Below, one piece after another: positions 21,152-33,859 of a DNA stretch of 64,000 bases (positions are counted from its first letter, which is position 1; each line of letters begins with the position of its first letter). Source of the DNA: Xestospongia muta. Taxonomy: Eukaryota; Porifera; Demospongiae; Haplosclerida; Petrosiidae. The notes under the pieces are model-generated. The model searched no databases. It saw nothing but the letters and a program-made list of their open reading frames with translations, and had not been told where the DNA came from. Both the position numbers and the translations under genes were made by a program. Location of the stretch: the NCBI GenBank assembly GCA_963693285.1, contig OY848917.1, positions 30,701,245 to 30,765,244 on the forward strand, given 5' to 3'.

Positions 21152-22327
21152 TATTATCAATGATTGGATTAAGTCATGTGGTATTATTAGTAATAAGTTC
21201 TCATAATGGAATCTGTATGTTGAAACACAATATTGCAATCAACTGTTACTGTATAATTAAACACTACATTTTAATACCGTCACTTATGTCAAAAGAAAAT
21301 TTTATAAAGTCTATCTATGGGCATTATTTTGATTCAAAGGCTCGAAGCTTCTTGCTAGCTTGTTTGTACATAACAAAATTATATTTCTAGTATTCTCTAC
21401 TCTTTTGTCTACAGAAACTGCTGCTAATTCTTCACTTTTTGTAGCTCTAGTCATTATGTTCCACTGTGAAGTCAGCAGAACAAGTATAATATATTTATTT
21501 CAATTTTATTCTTCCTTTGTTGATGATAGTATTTCCTGTTCCTTGTGTTCACTATAAGATCACGTTTTTGATACTAGGAGTGTTTGTCTGAAGGAAGTGT
21601 CCCTATATAATTATTACAAAAGTCACTCATGTAGAATACAGTCACTTTTTGATGCAATGAGCTTTGTCAACAATAAAATCAACCAATGATTTCTGAAATA
21701 GAGCTGATTGAAATAAATATTGCCATTTTTTTGTAAAATTAGAGATATTATAGTCTTAGAACTAAAATAGTATGATTTAGTCCAGGTGTTAGTTGATTAT
21801 ATACTAAAGCTAATTAACTATAACACAATGATTTGATGTATTCCGTTGGTAGACATAAAAATATCTCTTTTACTTATTAAACGCTGCGCTCAATAGCGAT
21901 CTCTTGCTTCTTGTGGAGTTGCTTGAACTCAAAGAACAGTTCTCACAACGTCTAGCGTTTTAATAATCATATTAAAATATGCTCCAAATGGAATTCCCAA
22001 AGACATCACGCGTTTTGGCCGATTTCATTCGACAGATCAAAACTCATCCTATCCATCGAATGCTGGCAGCTGGAGACTAACAATAGTATCACTTACCGTT
22101 ACTGCTACACTCATTATGGATAAACTGGGATCTGCTACCTGTATAGTTTAACACACCTGAATAAAATGTAGAACCTTCATACAATTTCTGTTTCTTATCT
22201 TATTCTAACTATTTAGTAAGTTCTCATACAGTGGCAGCATGGCAATTGTAAACAAACTAACATATCTACTGAAATTATGGTGAAGGTTTTGTATTTTAGT
22301 GCTTTTTATTTTTGTAAAGCAGTTATC
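21152..22327. other. No gene recognised
   Basis: Includes a possible small inverted element at ~21876-21968 (ttattaaacgct ... agcgttttaataa). 22205-22300 matches 48765-48850 (cagcatggcaattgtaaaca), an interspersed repeat next to the FLYWCH relic. Confidence 0.35.
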
Positions 22328-23760
22328 ATGGAATTTATTACTACAAACAGAAATGCAGACCATTAGTATATAAAAGCTACAAATATATTGTAAACATGGA
22401 ATAATAGTTTGGAGATGTCAATAAAGTGGGCAATCAGTCGAGCAATCACAACTCTTGAAGATGTGATTTTATCACAATGGACATATTAGATCATCCTCCT
22501 GATATAGCTGAACTTAATTGAACCAAAAAATACTGTTAACAAATTAAAAGAAGCAGTTAAGGAGTCAATATGTCCCATACCATTGATTTACAATGAGTAC
22601 ATCTGGGAGATTATGGAGATAGCTGCTCTGACTAATAAAGAGGACTTCACTGGCAAGATGCCAATGCTAGAGCAAACATAATTGGAGACTTCAAACTACT
22701 TCTTCAACAGGCTGTCCACTTAACAGTGTCACTAGCAAACTAACGTGGGTTTTGGTATCACTTCTGCCATGAAAACTATTGGTCTTGGTATGCAAGTTAA
22801 AATCAAGAACAAAATTACTTTAAATCATTTATAAGAAAAATTTCTTAAAGATTTCTTTGTCCTCTTTGGCAATGTATTAAGTGATAAACAACAAAGCATT
22901 CCAAGATCATGTTTGCCAGGGCTTTTTAGCAAAATCAGTACTTTTATAAAATGTTGAAGCATTGAAAACATTGCTCAATTAATTTAAGTATGATGTTAAT
23001 AATTACTACAAATTCATTTGTAGTAAGAAGAATTTTCAGACATTATTAATGTCAATACACAGATTTTAACTACACTATTCATTACAGCAGTTACACTGAA
23101 TTACTTCTCAGTTTGTACAGAACCATGTCATCCGACAAGTACCATATACAGGTTCATCTATTGAGTAACTTTAACTTTCTTCAGACAAGTACACTCTTAT
23201 CTGTAATGTACAAGAAATGGTCACTAGATTTTAATACACTTTGTTAAGTGTTACTACATAGCCCATAGTTGGTACAAGAGACCACTTGTTGTACACCAAA
23301 TTAACAAACTCATTACATACACTAATGCAAATAAACTACATACAGCAAGCCCTTCTTCCAAGGTATATGGCTGTGTACATTATGATCAGAAAGGAAATGT
23401 TTTTGATCACAGCTCAAACCTAAAGTAAAAATACCATATAACATATCAAGACTAAAAGTAGAAAAAATTACAAGTATACTCCTGTATATGAGTAACAGTG
23501 TACATGTAAAGTGAAAAAAATTGAATTTTGCAAAACATTTTCAAGACTGTATCTTGACTACTAGAGCTGGTAGATGACTTAGTAACAGTTATAACTTGAG
23601 AGTTAATGTCTCCAATTAGTTGTGTAAGTAAACAGACATATATGTTGACCTTCCCATCAACACAACCAACACTTTATACAACTAATTAGTCCCATTACCT
23701 GTATGTAATATCTGGATGAATTCTCTCTTTATAACTTCGATTGCCAATAACAATAGCTGT
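22325..23760. repeat. Segmental duplication block B (left part)
   Basis: Colinear partner of 13443-15330. It lacks any counterpart of the ankyrin exon at 16623. Confidence 0.75.
22328..22680 (+). pseudogene. FLYWCH-finger transposase relic, copy 3
   Basis: ATG at 22328 equivalent to that at 12546. Downstream words encode the linker (IPLIYNEY-like, EIAALTNKEDF-like) seen between FLYWCH and MULE domains in other proteins of this type. Multiple indels and stops. Confidence 0.5.
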
Positions 23761-24017
23761 CATTAAAAGCTATCTAAAATAAGTAACTACATGCAAACAT
23801 CTTATCATACAAGGAAGTGGCGGAGTAGTGATCAAGGAAGTGGTAGATCTTGTGATTGCTCGTTTTTGACATTTGGCTTGTGATAACATGATGAGTTGTT
23901 TTCTTAGCATCAAGAAAAGAGGAAAGAGGCTACAGAGAATTGACATATTTACTTTATCCTTTTTGTTTGATACATCTTCTGATGAGTACTAATAAGAAGC
24001 AAATATTAAGATTCAGT

Positions 24018-24370
24018 AATGCTATTACAGAAATTTCTTCATGCCCTGGATGCATTGTACCTATAATAATAATACATGTAACTGATCCCTTGAAATACAG
24101 GTCCAGCTATTGTATAATGGAGACAGCAAATTTAGAACATTTTGAAAAAAAAACCAATAATTATGTATTTCATTTCATTTGTACTGGGGTGTGGTCTTGA
24201 TGCTTTAATTATAATTATTATTATTCCATCATTGATGGAAACAATTCAAATTAAATATTTATTGTCTAGTTCCTGTTACAGTACAGTTTGTTTATCAATG
24301 TGTCGTTTTAGTCAAGCAATTAAGGCATTAATTAAAGCATAGTATTTCTAGACCATATCCAGCTCCATTA
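24018..24370. repeat. Recent direct duplicate of 17881-18235
   Basis: Near-identical over ~350 bp. It keeps the same order relative to the flanking duplicated segments, supporting one ancestral multi-kilobase duplication. Confidence 0.85.
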
Positions 24371-27043
24371 TTTAATACTCTTTGTTTTTTACTACTTGTA
24401 TTCATTTCACTAGTTATTGTACAATAATGATTTTAAGTTAAACCCTTGAGATGATGACACACCTCTAATCAGGACAACAGCCTTTGTACCTATGATGTCC
24501 TGAATTAGGAAGTTACACTTTATGTTAGAAACATTTAATATTATCAGTGACATCTTTTACTGTTATATAAGTTTTCTCTTTACATCTTATAAACTTAAAT
24601 CATGAATGTTAATTTTGATGATTGAGCTATAAGTGTAAGTAATAAATTTAACAATAATTATGTAAGTACACAAAACATGTATGGGAAATGACTGGAGATT
24701 TACTTGACAGAAGTGATGCCATTTTGATATGATTTTAATTAAGTGCATTCATTTCACTTTTTGATTAATATTCATCAAAAATATTTACAATAAAAGACAG
24801 AAGTGTACAAGTATCTTCTAAAATTAGAATTATTTGAGATGACATGATGATATTCATATTAGAGAGGTACTATTCAGGGAGTTTGTTAGAGGAGGTTCTA
24901 TTGTATGCTTGCTTACAGTTTTGCCATACAAACTATGTAACAATTTGTAGCCATTCCTTTAGTAAGGATACCTTCCTAAATGCAGGAAGGGCAGATACAC
25001 ATGTAAATTTCCACATCTTTCACTAATTATCTCTCAAATTTTCTATATCTCAGCATATTTATATATATATATATATGTATATATTAATATATGTATTAGT
25101 AATTATTTAGTATTGTATTCAAAATATTGACAATACTGGTCTATCATACAAAAACAAACTCTGATTACATTCTATTTATACATGTACATGAGCACTCGTA
25201 CTAAAATGTGTGGGTCTATCAAAGGAACAAACACAGGTGTATACATTGTATAGGAGTTAGAAGTCATCATCTAGCTTCCTAAATGTAATCAATACTGAGA
25301 TATAATGCAATAACGTAACAACAGAAGGTTATTATTTAGTTTCCCTAGTCAGTTAACTAAAATTGTGATGACAGTTAATATTGACACCAATTACAAAAAG
25401 CTGTAGTACTGGGACCATATGTAATATTGATGATACAGTTGTTCAAGACTCAAAATCCTGGCATCATGAGAGTTATTGATGTATCCATTACTTGTCTCTG
25501 TATAACAAGTCTTTCTTTTTGTTTAAGATTTTTTGGAGTTACCAGCCTTGTCAAAGCAGCAGTTGATCTATCAATAATTAATATATGACAGCACAATAAG
25601 AGAGTCTATTAGTTAGCATGACTCATGTTGGTGTCTTTGACATTCCCACATGTCATAGTACAAATTATATAAGCCACAATCTATGACAGATATAGGATAT
25701 ACATGAAGTGTTTTTCAATTAGAATTCAAACAGAGCCTTGGCTTTTATTAATAACTGTCCTTATGTGTAATCCTATGTGTCATAGACTGTGGTTTAGCTA
25801 TAGTATATACTTCAATATGTAGGTATATAGTTACCAGTGAATTGAACAATAAGTGTTAGGATATACTTGTTTGATTATGAAACAAATGTGTACTAATAAT
25901 ATTCAGTAATTTAACTATGTTGAAGTTGTCAATAATGTATTACCTGGACTGGAAGGAATCATTTTTGTCAGGTGATGTAAAAATTTCCATCTGAACAATT
26001 GAATCTTCACATAATTGTTTGACCTTCCAGTGAGTGAATGATTGCTTCTTTTTACGTATACTTCAATTTTATATGTAATTAACTATACAATCTATGAATA
26101 TCAGTAATGATTAACATTTCCTGTCCCACAAAAGCATTTTGCCACTCTTCTGATATAACATCTTTGTTGTGCATTTATTGTGTAGTCATATACTAAATTG
26201 TTTTTGCAACAGATTCAAACTTATATTACCTATTTATAAAGTATAAACTCATTGATGGACTAGTGGTCTGATTCTAGGTTTGAACACTGATTAAAGCACC
26301 AGTGGAAGTGTACTACTGTAATGTTGTATGAGAGTTGGGATCAAGAGACAAATATACCACAAGATAAAGACAAGCGCTGCACTAGTCCTGAGATCCCATA
26401 CATATGGCTTGACATTTCAGTCAGAAAGTTTTGGTTTGCAAAACGTTCATATTGCCATACAGTGCAAACATTGGCATCTGCACACAATAATGTTTAAACA
26501 TATATTTATAGCCTGTCCATAAACTCTGAATGTGCATGAATAAGTCTAAATGCTGATATACAGAGGTATTTGTCATGAAAAATACTTGATTCATCATGAG
26601 TATATTATTTGCACTAGTTTAACTGGTACAGTGGATGGAATACCTAAGTTAGTTAAGAACTAATAAAATGTTACATAAGCAGACTCAAGTAGGTTTAATG
26701 TAAAGAGGATGTAGTAGAAAATATTCCAAAACAAAGATGATTTTTATGTGGTTTGTGAAATTTTGAAAATCACACTATGAAACACTGAAAATTAAGATGC
26801 CACCAATGACTTTGATTTTCTAACTAAAGAATTACTAAAATACAATTGTTGTATTAATCCAGAGCACTTTGAGTTAATTCAACATTATAGATTAGTTAGC
26901 TAAGAGTACAATATATGGATATTTGACACAGCTTGCTTGTATTTGACTAATGAAAATACAGTACAGACTCATCCAATATCCATAGATATTAGACATTAAT
27001 CAATCTAATAATTTATATTAATTTTATGTTGTTAATTATTTAG
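24371..27043. other. Intron/duplication block B (right part), no gene recognised
   Basis: 25250-25310 matches 18337-18393, 26101-26142 matches 18389-18432, and 26270-26400 matches 20160-20300. The integrase element of block A is absent; 26143-26269 is unrelated. An (AT)n tract lies at ~25056-25082. Confidence 0.5.
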
Positions 27044-27142
27044 ACAAAGAATACTCCTTTGCATCTAGCTGCTAGTGAAGGTCATACAAAGACAGCTATC
27101 ATGTTAATACGATATGGTGCTTCCCTTGATGCTATTAATAAG
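27044..27142 (+). CDS. Exon: ankyrin repeat
   Basis: 99 bases, phase 0, preceded by TTATTTAG and followed by GTATAT. Encodes TKNTPLHLAASEGHTKTAIM and then LIRYGASLDAINK, a full consensus ankyrin repeat. Confidence 0.9.
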
Positions 27143-30100
27143 GTATATTATTAATGTTCTTTTGTATTGAAAATCAGTGTGTGTAGTAGTTAGTTGATCT
27201 CACATTATATATTACATTTCACCTTTAACTGTAGTATCATCATATCAAATAATGATGCACATAAAAATAATTAGACAAATATTGGTTTCAGCATGGGTTA
27301 TATTTGGCTTGTTCTTCAGACTCACCCAAATATAGTGCACACATATCCAATATACAACCATTAATATATTGGATAGTTATCCATCTAATTATATATTTAA
27401 TTATTATATTGAATTTCTTTGTACATCATGTTTATCAGTCTAGGATGTTGGTGGATTCATTAGGTTGTGCCCTCACATATATCTGTATTTTAGGTCCATC
27501 TTATCAGTAGTCTACTTTAGTAGTTTTTGTTTAATTTAGTGTATATTTATTAAGTATATTATATATATTACATTATTCAAAATCTCTATGTAATTTTAAA
27601 ATAGTAAAGTAATAAACATCAGACTTTACAATGTGTGTACACATTTTTATTGTCTTTGTTAGGACAATCAAACTCCACTTGATCGGGCAAGACATAAAAA
27701 TCATCATCGCCTAATTGAGAAGATTAAAACAGATGAAAGTATGTGTACATTGTACAAAAATATATTAATAACGTATGTAATTATTGGTATATTCCAATGT
27801 AGAATTATTAAATGTTTCATAATATTATGCAAACAGTTTTATTATATATGCCATATTAATGTAATATATAAAAGTCAATATTACTGATTTTATTAGGCCA
27901 GAATGAATGAAAGAAACTGATAATTAAATTATGTTTATATCAAATCACTGACTATTAAGGAAATATTGTAAACACTTTTCTTATTTCTCTATATATTCTT
28001 AGTTTATCAATATCTTAATACTTATTTTATAAAACACTTTTCTTCCTTTCTCTGTAGAATTACATCAAGTTTTCAAACATGGTATCCACAAAGGCATTGT
28101 TAGACTCACAAACATGAGACTGGTTCTATTGGGACCACCTTGTGTTGGTAAAACATCATTCAAGTCATTGTTATTCAACTGGCCTGCACCTAAATTTCAT
28201 CATAGTACTGCATTAGCAACAAGACCAATTCGTGCCATTGAAAGAGTGGCTGAACATGATGAAGGCAAAATCTGGGAGAAGATTAGTGGTTTTGATCTGT
28301 TAAAGATGCTTTCAGATGCAGTTCTTGCACTTGAAGAAGAGTCAACCAGAGAAGAGTCAAGACCTCGTACACCAGTAAGTGCCAGTAATACTGTGTTATT
28401 AATTGATCACTTCTTTTAGACTACTAGTGATGAGTCCATGAACAATCAGAAATCCAGTGAACAAAACCAAGCTCTTGAACAAATTCACTTTTGTACTGAT
28501 GAGATGGCTAGTCCTTCAAGCAGTAATTCCTTTTCATCTAAGAGTACCAGAACTCCTGTTGCTCCTGTTGCCATCAAAGCTAAAGATACATCACCCTCTA
28601 AGCCAATAGCTAGTGTTCGCCACTATTCTAAAGAGATGATGGAAATGCTTGAAGAGAGAAGCACTTCAGAAGGTCTCCATGAAGCCACGTGGATAAATAT
28701 TTTAGATAGTGGTGGTCAACCTCAATTTGCTGATGTGTCGCGCGCATTTATTCGTGGTAATACCATGAACATAATATGCACAAAGTTAACCGAAAGTCTT
28801 TCTGATAAGCCTGAGTTTAGTTACTCACTGAATGGTAAATTACTTAATCCACCTAGCGAGCTACAGATGACCAATCTACAGCTTATAGAGCATTTTGTGC
28901 GCTCAATAGTTGCTTCTAAGAATGTTGTTGTTGTACGAGGAAACAAGCGCTTACCACTAATCATGATTGTTGGCACTTACTATGACAAGATAAAGGGTTT
29001 GACATTTAAATCCTTTGAATCATTACGTCTAAAGAATGAACGGCTTCTATCTACTCTTCATGAGTTTCGAGATCATTTCATTTTCTATAACAATGATCTG
29101 CAACAGCTTATATTTCCCGTTGATAATCTTTGTCGGTGGAGTCGTAAGAAGATGTCATCCTTTTTTCGTGATTGTATCATGTCCTGTCAAAAGGACATAG
29201 GTATCACTCTCCCTATACCTGTATGTTGGTATATGTTTGAAATGAGTTTGAAAGAGGAAGCATCACAACAGGAACATGGCATGGTCTCATTGGATTCCTG
29301 TTGTAGTATAGGAGCTAACTTTAACATGAATCAAGATGATGTTCTTGAGTCTATTACTTACCTACATTCCATGGCTTTATTTCTGTATTTTCCAGCAGTT
29401 CTTCCTAATATAATCTTCACCAATCCTCAGTATCTTCTTGATATGCTTTCAGCTTTGATAAGCGTTTCATTTGTTGGCTCATTAGCAGATATTTTACAAG
29501 AGGGTCAGTCCTTATTACCAGACACTCTAAACACGTTTCGTACTAAAGGAGTGTTTGATGATTCATTTCTTGATAAGCTTTGCCTTCCTTTAGTTTCTGA
29601 TTTATTTACAAAAACTGAGCTTCTAAAGTTATTACAACATCTTTGTATTATTGCTCCTCTTTCCACTAGTGATTCTTTAAATCATTTTTTCATGCCAGTT
29701 GTACTACCACCTAATCAAGTGACAGAGAACATTGTGGCTGGCTTTACAACAGCATGTGATCCTATGATTATTGCCTTTGAGAACAAAGTAGTACCTCAGG
29801 TAAGGCATTAATGACAGTAGTTATTATTTTATACAGTAATGATCTTTAGAGATGATGTCATTATGTTTCTATTATACTATATATAGGGTATATTTCCTGC
29901 TACTGTTGTAGCCCTTGTTAATCGTAAGGAGAAGCCATGTTTTTTTATTGATAGTCATTCACCTACCTTCCCTTGTCAGTTGCGTTTTGCTGTTTTACTT
30001 TATTCTGAAGATCTCTTTGGCTCAGTACTACTTGTTGATCGATTCTACTGGATGGAGGTATACTATAATGGTCTGACAGAGAACTGTTTCCAGCTTCGCA

Positions 30101-33100
30101 AAGTCATCTGTAAAGCAATTGCAACCTCTGCAGAGATTATGGCTTATGATGAAGGAGCAATAAATGCTGAAGTCACTGTGCCATGTTTACGAGAGCATCA
30201 GTTAGGTGGTCACAAGTTACATCCTGTCATTCTATCGATGGACAAGAATCCTCCTGCTATCAGATGCAGCATTGAAAAGCAGCTTCCAACAATTCTGTTA
30301 ACAAATGAAAGACAAACCTGTTGGCTTATTGGTATGTAAAATGTTTAAAGTGTAGCCTTAAATGTCTTGTCTGTCCATATACAGAAACTCTACCTGTAAG
30401 TCTTCCTTCTAAAACAGCTACACAATTTGGTAAGTAAAAGCATATTAATAACATTGTACAATCATCAGCTTTAAAATTGATTAGTAAGTTATGCTATTAT
30501 AAAATTTATTACATTGTTGTATTAGAGGTCATTTATATTAAGTTATATGATATTTATTGCTAATTCTATTTCTATTAGAGAGAGACTCAATAACTGTTTC
30601 CATTAGCACTACAATACCACATGGACCATTAAGTGAGTTACAGATTGTACCAACAATTATTCAACCTCTACAAATTGACTGGCTAACTGTAACGAATTTC
30701 ACTAATTCATTTGCCTTCATTAACGTAGTTCTTTGAATGTTGCGTTGAATATGAGAGATTTAATGTAACACTGAAAATTGCTGCATACATTTAGACCTAA
30801 CTAGATTACAATTCATTGTACACAAAGTGTCATTTCAGTTTATTAACAATATGTGTTATGTGTTTATTTAATATTTTCTCTTTCAGATGAGTGTCATCTA
30901 GTTCCTTTAATAAAAGTGGCACGAGAGATTGAAGACTGGGAAATGCTAGGTATTTTTCTTGGTATTAAGAATGCAGTACTAAAGGATATCAAACATGATA
31001 ATCAACACCAATCAGGACCAGCTCGTAAAGATATGTTAATGAAATGGTTAGAAGGAGGGAAAGCTACCAGGGCAGGTTTTATTGAAGCTCTGAAAAATAT
31101 GGGTCAACTTTGTCTAGTTCATGAAATAGAGAGTGTAGAAGGTAAAATTGCATTTAACCATAATGAGACTTAATTTAATAGCTGGTATATAATTAATTAT
31201 TATAATATATACATGTTTTGCTGAGATTTCATTTTTGTAATTAATCAAATATGTCAGGTTAAACCACACAATAAATTAACTCTTCATTTATTAAATGTAT
31301 AGTGGACAGGAAGCAAATTGTGAAAGACATTATTGTGTATTAACTACCTATATTGTATAAAGTGGATATCAACACTCTCTTATCATAGATGTGACTGATG
31401 CTACCTCACAAGTTGCTATAGAACAGCCAAGTCATAATCAAATAGACAATGGTACGTTTCGTTATTATTTAGCCTATTGGAGAAATTTAAGTACCCATTA
31501 GTATTATATTTAGCATAAGTAGTATATGTAAAATAATTATGTCAAAATATTAGCATTATTTTTTTGGTAAATACTTTTTTTCTTGATGATTGTTTTATTT
31601 TGTATGTACACTGCACATACCAGGTGGTCAAAGATTGTTTTGGACAACATATGTATGTATAAGGGTGTGTCCATTTTTATCTGTTGGTGTCTATAATTTG
31701 TGAGCTATTGAGTTTTAGTGTTATTACAATGGACACCAAGTTTCCTCCGTGTACCTTGAAATAACTTAGTTATTCAGCATAAGAGTGATCACTTGTTTTT
31801 TTAAGGAAGAATGTATCATAGTATTTACCCCCATAAGAAGCAAACAAAATAAGAACTCAGAACTAAGACAAACATAACCTTCCAAAACAAAGAAACTGAA
31901 TTACAACTATGTTCCAAAATGATCATAAGTAATCCTTAAAAAAAGAAAAGAAAGTTATAGTAAAGTGTGGACAAGTGATCCAATGAAAGCCTTGAAATAA
32001 TTTTTTTGCATACATCAGCCACCAGGGATTTTTTAATTAACTAATTGAAATCTTTAATTTTCATATTAACATAGTGTTTTCATCTTGTAATCATCCTGTA
32101 ACTCTTTTAAAATGGCAGTTATCATGTCATGCACCACACATACCATATTTTCTCCAAAAGTTGCCCCCCAATCTTCTTGTGTTATTAAAATAGAAGTGGC
32201 CCTTTAAAAAACTCCAAATAATTTTTTCATTCAAATTTTTCTTTGTTTACTGATAAATGCAATATTCACAATGTCTTACATCAAAATAAACACCAGCCTT
32301 TAAAAGCAGCCTCCCCTCAGATAGATCATGAAACAATGGTTACCACAGCTACAATTCAAGGTGCTATAGTGCAATGAAAGTGAAAGCGATGTAGAACTCT
32401 AATCTAAATATTTATTTGTACGTCTAAGTTAACATTAATTACTATGTTCACATGAGTATTGTGTTCACAAATGAACTTTAATATTCAATATTGCATACAA
32501 AATAAAGACTGTGCTAAACTTTTAAAAAATAATGTGGCAATATAAGTTTTACTTAATAGATAGATTTTTAAACATAGAATTACTGGTAGAAGGGGACAAA
32601 CAGTTGAAACTATAAATTTACTCATAATTTTTAATTAATTTTTAGATGGATTATAACCACAAAAGTTCATAAAACGAAATGTATTGTTTTCATTGGAAAC
32701 TCTTATATGTACATTATTATATTAAATAGGCAACAGACTTTGTCTTTTCTTAGCTTTACTACAATGGCAATCTTATGCTAAGCCATGGGTGTACCTTGAA
32801 ATAATTTGTGTTGCTATGTTAAATACCTTGTTAAATGAACATATAATTTTTTGGGAATTGCTTCCAAGTTTCCATCAAGTAAGGCTTTTAATGTTGCTTG
32901 TGAATAAATTATATATTGACAAATCTACATTATTAGCTGTCTCTGTCTGAACAGTCTTACCATCTATATGTGTGTATGACAATTACATAATAACAATCAT
33001 CTTATTGTTTAATGAAAAGATTCATTTGTTATGTCAGTACAAAAATGTCCTTTTATTTAATTTTATATCAGGTAATATAGCAGAAGGAGTATCTGCTATA

Positions 33101-33367
33101 CCAGATTTGTTCTTGGATCAACAACCTCCCATTCTAGAAATAGCTACACATGCTAGAACTGCAGAGTGGAATCGATTGGGTGTACAACTAGAACTAAACA
33201 ATGTGGCCTTAGCTGGATGTAGTGACTGTACTAAGATGTATCAGTTATGGATACAGGAGAAAGCTAAAAATGCAACTAGAAAAAAATTAATATCTGCTTT
33301 AAGAGCAATTGAGCAAAACAATGTAGCATATAACTACGAAGAACATCTGAAAACAATTTGTTTGTGA
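27044..33367 (+). CDS. Ankyrin-Roc-COR-death-death protein (kinase-less DAPK-like), 3' part of gene
   Basis: Exons: 27044-27142, 27663-27738, 28058-28374, 28420-29799, 29887-30331, 30385-30429, 30579-30632, 30887-31141, 31389-31451, 33072-33367. All have GT-AG borders and compatible phases, giving 1009 codons plus TGA. Numbered from 27044: ankyrin repeats 1-58, Roc-like P-loop GPPCVGKTS at 84-92, G3 motif DSGGQ at 260-264, G4-like GTYYDK at ~349-354, COR-like region ~400-620, a C-terminal domain to ~772, a Ser/Thr linker, death domain 1 at ~808-890 and death-fold domain 2 at ~930-1009. The order ankyrin-Roc-COR-death is that of DAPK1 without the kinase. I infer a cytosolic GTP-regulated scaffold in a death or innate-immune pathway. 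The 5' end and start codon were not identified. Confidence 0.85.
27663..27738 (+). CDS. Exon: terminal ankyrin half-repeat
   Basis: 76 bases from TTGTTAG to GAAA|GTATGT; encodes DNQTPLDRARHKNHHRLIEK, a C-terminal capping repeat, then IKTDE. Ends in phase 1 and joins the exon at 28058. Confidence 0.85.
28058..28374 (+). CDS. Exon: P-loop of the Roc-like GTPase
   Basis: 317 bases, acceptor CTCTGTAG, donor CCA|GTAAGT. Encodes the helix leading from the ankyrins (FKHGIHKGIVRLTNMRL), the beta strand and Walker A (LVLLGPPCVGKTS), then a hydrophilic stretch. The intron that follows is only 45 bp (28375-28419). Confidence 0.88.
28420..29799 (+). CDS. Exon: Roc G3-G5 and COR-like region
   Basis: 1380 bases, 460 codons, phase 0 at both ends (TTTTAG| and CAG|GTAAGG). 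It opens with a low-complexity Ser/Pro linker, unusual inside a G domain. Then come WINILDSGGQPQFADVSRAF (G3/Walker B) and LIMIVGTYYDK (G4-like), and helices typical of COR with the motif NIIFTNPQYLLDMLSALISV. Confidence 0.9.
29887..30331 (+). CDS. Exon: post-COR domain
   Basis: 445 bases; begins GIFPATVVALVNRKEKPCFF and includes the beta-rich LLVDRFYWMEVYYNG. No family recognised for this part, though similar segments follow COR in other Roc-COR proteins. Ends in phase 1. Confidence 0.85.
30385..30429 (+). CDS. Small linker exon
   Basis: 45 bases (E-TLPVSLPSKTATQF) between ATACAG and G|GTAAGT; phase 1 to phase 1. Confidence 0.65.
30579..30632 (+). CDS. Small linker exon
   Basis: 54 bases (ERDSITVSISTTIPHGPL) between CTATTAG and A|GTGAGT; phase 1 to phase 1. 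Confidence 0.65.
30887..31141 (+). CDS. Exon: death domain 1
   Basis: 255 bases from TTTCAG to G|GTAAAA, phase 1 both ends. Encodes the six-helix death-domain pattern: ECHLVPLIKVAREIEDWEML, GIFLGIKNAVLKDIKHD, ARKDMLMKWLEGG, FIEALKNMGQ. The conserved Trp pair (DW.MLG, KWL) is present. A whole domain on one symmetrical exon is a unit easily duplicated, consistent with the second domain downstream. Confidence 0.88.
31389..31451 (+). CDS. Small linker exon
   Basis: 63 bases (D-VTDATSQVAIEQPSHNQIDN), acceptor ATCATAG, donor G|GTACGT; phase 1 to phase 1. Confidence 0.65.
31452..33071 (+). other. Large intron before the last exon, with TE-like debris
   Basis: No coding exon seen. Sequence near 32140-32330 (accatattttctccaaaag followed by a C run) resembles termini of small hAT-type non-autonomous elements, but the other end is unclear. 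Confidence 0.4.
33072..33367 (+). CDS. Terminal exon: death-fold domain 2
   Basis: Acceptor TATATCAG, then 296 bases to TGA. Contains ILEIATHARTAEWNRLGVQL, YQLWIQEKAKNATRKK and LISALRAIEQNNVAYNYEE, a diverged death domain with W.RLG and the helix-5/6 pattern but a Cys-containing loop (AGCSDCTK). It lies 1.6 kb from the previous exon. Confidence 0.8.
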
Positions 33368-33813
33368 AGCTAAGTTATATTTTAAATTCCTCTACAATAA
33401 GACTTTGTCTGATCATACATGTTTCTCTTTTTGAGTAGACTGCATACATTTTTCTATGCTGTATCTTTATTGTGATTATTTTTATTCCCCATTTAATTTA
33501 TACGTTTATTTTTTGTAATCTTAACTGATGAAATTGTGTTCTTCTCTTTTTATTTAAGTTGATTATTTTGTATACCAATATAAGATATAGTATCAGACTT
33601 AGTTTAAACTTTTAGTTAAATTTTTGACCTTAATTAACTATGTACAATTAACCTTTTAATTTCACTAAGTAAGAATGTGATTTTTCTTAATTTTGATTAT
33701 TTTTGTAAAAGTGTGATTACTTTAACAAAGACATTTCTTTAGTACATTATCATCAATATGACAGTTCACATCATCAGATAACAAGTACAACATGTAAGTG
33801 TGCATGTGGGTAG

Positions 33814-33859
<46 letters not shown>

